Under the pieces are notes generated by a model. That model saw nothing but the letters and a program-made list of their open reading frames with translations. It did no database searches and was not told where the DNA came from. DNA of 10,464 nucleotides from Butyrivibrio sp. UBA3740. GTDB lineage: Bacteria > Bacillota > Clostridia > Lachnospirales > Lachnospiraceae. The stretch's first letter is position 1, and every line of letters begins with the position of its first letter. The position numbers were made by a program, and so were the translations under genes. Of this stretch, positions 7,591-10,464 are shown in pieces. The stretch covers positions 1 through 10,464 of the forward strand of contig DFGW01000139.1 in NCBI GenBank assembly GCA_002372465.1, read 5' to 3'.

Positions 7591-7614
7591 ATAAGGAAAA
7601 ACGTTGGGGGAACA

Positions 7615-8316
7615 ATGTATTCTTTAGCAATATGTGATGATGAAAAAAGCTCTGCTGCTGAGGCGGCAGAGCTTTTGGAGAAGTATAAGAAGGCCCACGA
7701 GGGTCTTGAGATTCAGGCAGATATTTTCTACAGCTCCCTGGATCTTTTGGGTGCCATGGAGAAAAAAATCTATGACATCTTTCTTTTGGATATCTATATC
7801 GACAAGATAAACGGAATAGAGCTGGCAGAAACCATCCGAAACACCAATAAAGATGCAAGGATAATCTTTATGACCTCCTCCAATGCTTTTTATAAGGACG
7901 CCTTCAGGATCCATGCAGTTCATTATCTGGAAAAACCCATACTGGAGGAAGACTTTTTTGATGCCATGGACAGGGTCTGTACCCAGGAGGAAGAGGAGAA
8001 GTTTTTGACCTTCAGGGAGAGCGGAGAGGTCCACAGGGTTAAAGTGGATGATATTCTCTACATTGAATCTGAAGACCACTACAAGAGAATAGTCCTTAAT
8101 GAGGACAGCTTTCTTGTCAGAAGCAATCTTCAGTCACTAAAAAGCGAGCTTGATTATCCTTACTTTTATGTCATGGGCATCAAGAGCATCATAAATCTTA
8201 AAAGGGTACTTAAGATAACCAGAGAGTGCGTGGTGATGGAGAACGGAAAGGAATTTTCCGTGCCCAGAGGAACCTACAGGAATCTGAGCGAGCTGGTTCT
8301 TAAGTATACTTTCTGA
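7615..8316 (+). CDS. LytTR-family response regulator (REC + LytTR DNA-binding domain)
   Basis: The 233-residue protein is a complete response regulator of the AgrA/LytR type. The receiver domain (1 to about 122) has the acidic pair D8-D9 (CDDE), phospho-acceptor D59 in FLLDIYI, the switch residue T87 in FMTSS, and the K107-P108 pair in HYLEKPI. The C-terminal LytTR domain (about 128-230) begins FLTFRESGEVHRVKVDDILYIES and runs to VPRGTYRNLSELV. When phosphorylated it should bind promoter direct repeats. A GGGGGA site at 7606-7611 serves the ATG at 7615. No histidine kinase is encoded in the window, so it is an orphan here or takes phosphate from a distant kinase. LytTR regulators often control bacteriocins and peptide signals, and the next gene encodes a double-glycine peptide; that link is inferred. 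Confidence 0.93.
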   Translation: MYSLAICDDEKSSAAEAAELLEKYKKAHEGLEIQADIFYSSLDLLGAMEKKIYDIFLLDIYIDKINGIELAETIRNTNKDARIIFMTSSNAFYKDAFRIHAVHYLEKPILEEDFFDAMDRVCTQEEEEKFLTFRESGEVHRVKVDDILYIESEDHYKRIVLNEDSFLVRSNLQSLKSELDYPYFYVMGIKSIINLKRVLKITRECVVMENGKEFSVPRGTYRNLSELVLKYTF

Positions 8317-8343
8317 ATACAAGACGGGCAGGAAGAGATTCTT

Positions 8344-8372
8344 TTGCCAGAGAAACAAAAGCTTCGTATAAA
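8344..8372 (+). promoter_or_regulatory. Promoter of the double-glycine peptide gene
   Basis: TTGCCA (8344-8349) and TATAAA (8367-8372) are 17 bases apart, each matching five of six consensus bases. Transcription would start near 8379 and give a 5' leader of about 44 bases before the ATG at 8423. A promoter here means the peptide can be made independently of the response regulator gene, whose stop lies 27 bases upstream. Confidence 0.55.
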
Positions 8373-8377
8373 AGAGT

Positions 8378-8395
8378 AATAGGTTTATACCTGTT
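8378..8395 (+). promoter_or_regulatory. Small dyad at the predicted start of the peptide transcript
   Basis: AATAGGT (8378-8384) and ACCTGTT (8389-8395) can pair over seven bases, one of them a T-G wobble, around a TTAT loop. It begins at the predicted transcription start, so it could be an operator or a 5' hairpin protecting the message. It does not fit the LytTR direct-repeat consensus. Confidence 0.3.
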
Positions 8396-8422
8396 TAACG
8401 ATCAGTGAAAGGAGATACTCAA

Positions 8423-8635
8423 ATGGCGCAGGAGGTAAGAGAAATGTTAAATGATGATATCCTTGAGGGAATTAGTGGAGGTGTAGCTAATACTCGGGAG
8501 GACACTTGTGTCAAAGACGCCGGTGCTGCGTATGAGCCTCACTATTGCAAAAAGTGCGGTAAGGTTACAGATCACGAGGTGTTCTCCGGCAGCAGGATCA
8601 GATGCTCAATATGCAAAACTGTTCCAACTTTGTAA
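8423..8635 (+). CDS. Double-glycine leader peptide with zinc-ribbon-like core (putative secreted peptide)
   Basis: AAAGGAG at 8408-8414 places the start at the ATG at 8423 (an in-frame GTG at 8405 lies before that site). The 70-residue product has a 20-residue leader MAQEVREMLNDDILEGISGG. With the GG at -2/-1 it has Leu at -12, Leu at -7 and Ile at -4, the hydrophobic positions recognised by C39 peptidase-transporters that trim bacteriocin and signal-peptide leaders. The 50-residue remainder holds five cysteines: C29, then CKKC (42-45) and CSIC (61-64), the pair spacing of a small zinc ribbon. It may therefore be a secreted metal-binding or disulfide-bonded peptide, or the precursor of a modified peptide. 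No transporter, immunity or modification gene is visible. Alternatively it is a cytosolic zinc-ribbon protein and the GG motif is chance. It has its own promoter and a strong terminator and lies after a LytTR regulator. Confidence 0.75.
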   Translation: MAQEVREMLNDDILEGISGGVANTREDTCVKDAGAAYEPHYCKKCGKVTDHEVFSGSRIRCSICKTVPTL

Positions 8636-8649
8636 ATAACTAATCAGAC

Positions 8650-8686
8650 AAAAAGCCTGTACATGTCAATCGTGTACAGGCTTTTT
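8650..8686. terminator. Bidirectional Rho-independent terminator
   Basis: AAAAAGCCTGTACA (8650-8663) pairs perfectly with TGTACAGGCTTTTT (8673-8686), and two further pairs close a five-base loop. A T-run ends the stem on either strand. It stops the peptide transcript on the plus strand (14 bases after its stop codon) and the tRNA transcript on the minus strand (25 bases beyond the tRNA 3' end). Confidence 0.9.
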
Positions 8687-8711
8687 AGTGCCGCTAAGGC
8701 TTATGCTATAA

Positions 8712-8797
8712 CGGAGACGGCGGGATTCGAACCCGCGTGCCCAAAAGGACAAACGCATTTCGAGTGCGCCTCATTACGACCACTTTGATACGTCTCC
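8712..8797 (-). tRNA. tRNA-Ser (anticodon CGA)
   Basis: Read on the minus strand this 86-base segment folds as a class II tRNA. The acceptor GGAGACG pairs with CGTCTCC, followed by discriminator G. The anticodon stem GCGCA/TGCGT encloses CTCGAAA, giving anticodon CGA (plus positions 8760-8762) for serine codon UCG. A long variable arm (TGTCC/GGGCA) is typical of serine tRNAs, and the T-arm is GCGGG-TTCGAAT-CCCGC. The 3' CCA is not encoded and must be added. It is transcribed against both flanking operons. Confidence 0.96.
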
Positions 8798-8802
8798 AAA
8801 GG

Positions 8803-8831
8803 GCTTCGGACATAGTTCCGAAGCGTTTTTT
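8803..8831 (+). terminator. Second hairpin with T-run on the plus strand; lies in the tRNA leader on the minus strand
   Basis: GCTTCGGA (8803-8810) and TCCGAAGC (8817-8824) form an eight-base-pair stem around CATAGT, followed by GTTTTTTATT. On the plus strand this is a good Rho-independent terminator that would stop any antisense read-through across the tRNA before it reaches the next operon. On the minus strand it falls at the very 5' end of the tRNA precursor and has no T-run there. Confidence 0.7.
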
Positions 8832-8860
8832 ATTATACTTTTTTAATGGTACCTAGTCAA
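8832..8860 (-). promoter_or_regulatory. Strong promoter of the tRNA-Ser gene
   Basis: On the minus strand, TTGACT (8860-8855) and TATAAT (8837-8832) are exactly 17 bases apart, eleven of twelve consensus bases. Transcription would start near 8825, leaving a leader of about 28 bases, containing the 8803-8824 hairpin, to be removed by processing at 8797. Confidence 0.8.
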
Positions 8861-8869
8861 CCAGATTAC

Positions 8870-8899
8870 TTGGCAGTACAGGTAATATTAATGTATAAT
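8870..8899 (+). promoter_or_regulatory. Promoter of the phosphofructokinase operon
   Basis: TTGGCA (8870-8875, five of six) and TATAAT (8894-8899, six of six) lie 18 bases apart. Transcription would start near 8906, giving a 5' leader of about 56 bases. Its -35 box lies only nine bases from the -35 of the tRNA promoter on the other strand, so the two face away from each other. The leader has a tandem AGCTTTT (8925-8938) and a small AAAGG/CCTTT pairing over the ribosome site. Confidence 0.7.
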
Positions 8900-8961
8900 T
8901 ACTAGTAGTGTGCGTTTACAAATAAGCTTTTAGCTTTTAATTCAAAGGAGGCCTTTTTCAC

Positions 8962-10035
8962 ATGATGAGAATTGGTATGTTGACTAGTGGTGGTGACTGT
9001 CAGGCTTTGAATGCAGCAATGCGCGGCGTTGTTAAGTGTATTGCGCACAGCGGAGAGGAAGTTGAGTTCTATGGATTCAAGAACGGATACAGAGGACTCA
9101 TCTACAGCGACTTCAGAATGCTGACCTCGAAGGACTTTTCAGGTATCCTGACTAAGGGTGGAACTATTCTTGGCAGTTCAAGAACTCCATTCAAGACCAT
9201 CAGAGAACCTGATGAGAACGGACTTGATAAGGTTGAGGCAATGAAGCAGAATTATTACAAGCTTCAGCTTGACTGTCTTGTGGTTCTGGGCGGAAACGGT
9301 TCCCAGAAGACAGCGAACTTGTTAAGTGAGGAGGGACTCAACGTAGTATCCCTTCCAAAGACAATTGATAATGACCTTTGGGGCACAGATATGACCTTTG
9401 GTTTCCAGAGCGCCGTAGATGTTGCGACTAATGTTATTGATAATATTCATACAACAGCTGATTCCCATGGACGTGTATTTATCATCGAAGTCATGGGACA
9501 CAAGGTTGGATGGCTTACACTGAATGCAGGACTTGCAGGAGGTGCAGACGTCATCCTTATTCCTGAGATTCCTTATGACATAGGCAAGGTCTGCGATGCC
9601 ATCGAGGCAAGAGACCAGAGAGGCAGTAGGTTTACTATTATTGCCGTTGCTGAGGGTGCAATCTCCAAGAAGGATGCCAAGCTCTCCAAGAAGGAATATA
9701 AGGAGAAGATGGCCAACTACAAGTACCCGTCAGTATCCTATGAGATCGCAGAAGCCATCCAGAAGAAGACCGGTCACGAAGTAAGAGTAACTGTTCCCGG
9801 CCACATGCAGAGGGGCGGAATGCCTGATCCCTACGACAGGGTATTTGCTTCAAGGCTTGGAGCAGAGGCAGGACAGCTGATCCTTAACAAGGAATATGGA
9901 TATATGGTAGCTTACAAGAACAGAGAGATCGTAAAGGTGCCTCTTTCTGAGATCGCCGGTAAGCTCAAATATGTATCACCTGATGCCAGCATCATCAAAG
10001 AAGCCAAGATGCTTGGAGTATGCTTTGGGGATTAA
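8962..10035 (+). CDS. pfkA: 6-phosphofructokinase
   Basis: The 357-residue protein is a complete phosphofructokinase that phosphorylates fructose 6-phosphate to fructose 1,6-bisphosphate in glycolysis. Motifs in order: LTSGGDCQALNAAMRG (7-22), LGGNGSQKTANLL (109-121), LPKTIDND (131-138, with catalytic D136), EVMGHKVGW (176-184), PEIPYDI, and GHMQRGGMPDPYDRVFASRLG near 290. Glycine after GGN (G113) is the state found in ATP users, while Lys in PKTIDND (K133) is the state of PPi enzymes and of the mixed group III. Two positions differ from the textbook enzyme: Asn for the GGDGS aspartate, and His for the MGR arginine. ATP is the likelier donor, but this is not certain. AAAGGAGG at 8944-8951 serves the ATG at 8962 (a second ATG follows at once). 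dnaX begins 48 bases downstream. Confidence 0.93.
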   Translation: MMRIGMLTSGGDCQALNAAMRGVVKCIAHSGEEVEFYGFKNGYRGLIYSDFRMLTSKDFSGILTKGGTILGSSRTPFKTIREPDENGLDKVEAMKQNYYKLQLDCLVVLGGNGSQKTANLLSEEGLNVVSLPKTIDNDLWGTDMTFGFQSAVDVATNVIDNIHTTADSHGRVFIIEVMGHKVGWLTLNAGLAGGADVILIPEIPYDIGKVCDAIEARDQRGSRFTIIAVAEGAISKKDAKLSKKEYKEKMANYKYPSVSYEIAEAIQKKTGHEVRVTVPGHMQRGGMPDPYDRVFASRLGAEAGQLILNKEYGYMVAYKNREIVKVPLSEIAGKLKYVSPDASIIKEAKMLGVCFGD

Positions 10036-10083
10036 AGCGCACTCTGCGTCAGCGTAAGAAGTTTTGTTGGAGTAGTTATTTAA

Positions 10084-10464
10084 ATGGGTTATGTAGCACT
10101 ATACAGGAAATTCAGACCCCCGGTCTTTGAAGATGTCAAAGGCCAGGATCATATAATCACAACGCTCAAGAATCAGATTCGATCAGATAGAGTCGGACAT
10201 GCTTACCTGTTCTGCGGAACTCGTGGAACAGGTAAGACTTCTGTTGCAAAGATTTTGGCGAAGGCAGTCAACTGTGAACACCCCGTGGACGGAAGTCCCT
10301 GCGGCGAGTGTGAGATGTGCAAAGAGATCGCAACAGGCAACAGCATGAACGTCATCGAGATCGATGCTGCTTCCAACAATGGCGTAGACAACGTCAGAGA
10401 GATCATTGACGAGGTCTCCTACTCCCCAACCAGAGGAAAAAAGAAGGTCTACATCATCGACGAG
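10084..10464 (+). CDS. dnaX: DNA polymerase III subunit gamma/tau, N-terminal part
   Basis: The first 127 residues are seen and the frame stays open to the right edge. It is the clamp-loader ATPase of the replication machinery. It begins MGYVALYRKFRPPVFEDVKG, then has the Walker A motif GTRGTGKT (45-52), a zinc-binding set C64, C73, C76, C79, the conserved IDAASNNGVDNVREI (92-107), and KVYIIDE (121-127), which is the start of Walker B, cut by the window. The start is the ATG at 10084, with GGAG at 10069-10072 eleven bases upstream, a rather long spacing. It is 48 bases after the phosphofructokinase gene with only a weak hairpin between, so it may be co-transcribed with it. Confidence 0.96.
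   Translation, partial: MGYVALYRKFRPPVFEDVKGQDHIITTLKNQIRSDRVGHAYLFCGTRGTGKTSVAKILAKAVNCEHPVDGSPCGECEMCKEIATGNSMNVIEIDAASNNGVDNVREIIDEVSYSPTRGKKKVYIIDE

Noticed and set aside
7600..7608. AACGTTGGG fits the degenerate LytTR half-site
   Set aside because: There is no second copy at the expected 21-22 base spacing, it overlaps the ribosome site, and such a loose pattern arises by chance.
8341..8361. CTTTTG/CAAAAG hairpin after the response regulator gene
   Set aside because: A six-pair AT-rich stem without a T-run is not a terminator, and it overlaps the better-supported promoter.
8712..8797. tRNA-Ser as an attachment site for an integrated element
   Set aside because: No integrase, no second copy of the tRNA 3' end and no mobile-element gene are visible in the window.
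10037..10049. GCGCA-CTC-TGCGT hairpin between phosphofructokinase and dnaX
   Set aside because: It is only five pairs, one a wobble, with a three-base loop and no T-run, so not convincing as a terminator.
1..10464. CRISPR array, insertion sequence or transposase
   Set aside because: I saw no regularly spaced repeats, no terminal inverted repeats with a transposase, and no prophage genes.

Overview
The window looks like a chromosomal segment of a Gram-positive anaerobe of the Clostridia, most likely Lachnospiraceae (Butyrivibrio-like). This is inferred from strong AGGAGG-type ribosome sites, moderate GC, a lipoprotein with a Gram-positive style lipobox, an ASKHA/ferredoxin corrinoid activator, a clostridial-type 6-phosphofructokinase and TIR/beta-propeller membrane proteins. 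No species can be named from the sequence alone.

Layout. At the left edge, on the minus strand, is the N-terminal 317 residues of an SPFH-domain (YdjI-like) protein. It diverges from a plus-strand gene train: a [2Fe-2S]/ASKHA corrinoid-activator type protein (1062-2705), a tiny four-plus-cysteine DUF6472-like protein overlapping its end (2695-2865), an ADP-ribose-pyrophosphatase-like NUDIX hydrolase (2875-3534), a 998-residue TIR-transmembrane-beta-propeller protein (3557-6553) and a lipoprotein (6571-7500). Gaps between these are 22 bp or less, or overlaps, so they are probably one transcript. After a 114-bp gap with an inverted repeat comes an orphan LytTR response regulator (7615-8316). 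Behind its own promoter follows a 70-residue peptide with a double-glycine leader and a CxxC...CxxC core (8423-8635).

The 8636-8961 stretch holds no protein gene but is dense: a bidirectional terminator, a minus-strand tRNA-Ser(CGA), a second hairpin, a near-consensus tRNA promoter, and a back-to-back promoter for the next operon. That operon is housekeeping: 6-phosphofructokinase (8962-10035), then the start of dnaX (10084 to the right edge).

How it may work together. The most interesting idea is the neighbouring ADP-ribose-pyrophosphatase-like NUDIX enzyme and TIR protein. The TIR domain keeps the glutamate position used by NAD-cleaving TIR enzymes, so one gene could make, and the other remove, an ADP-ribose-type product. 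Charge distribution suggests the propeller lies outside the membrane, and the following lipoprotein could be its surface partner. Separately, the LytTR regulator next to a double-glycine peptide resembles a peptide-production or quorum locus, but no kinase, transporter or modifying enzyme is visible here. These are hypotheses; the gene calls are much firmer than the functional links.
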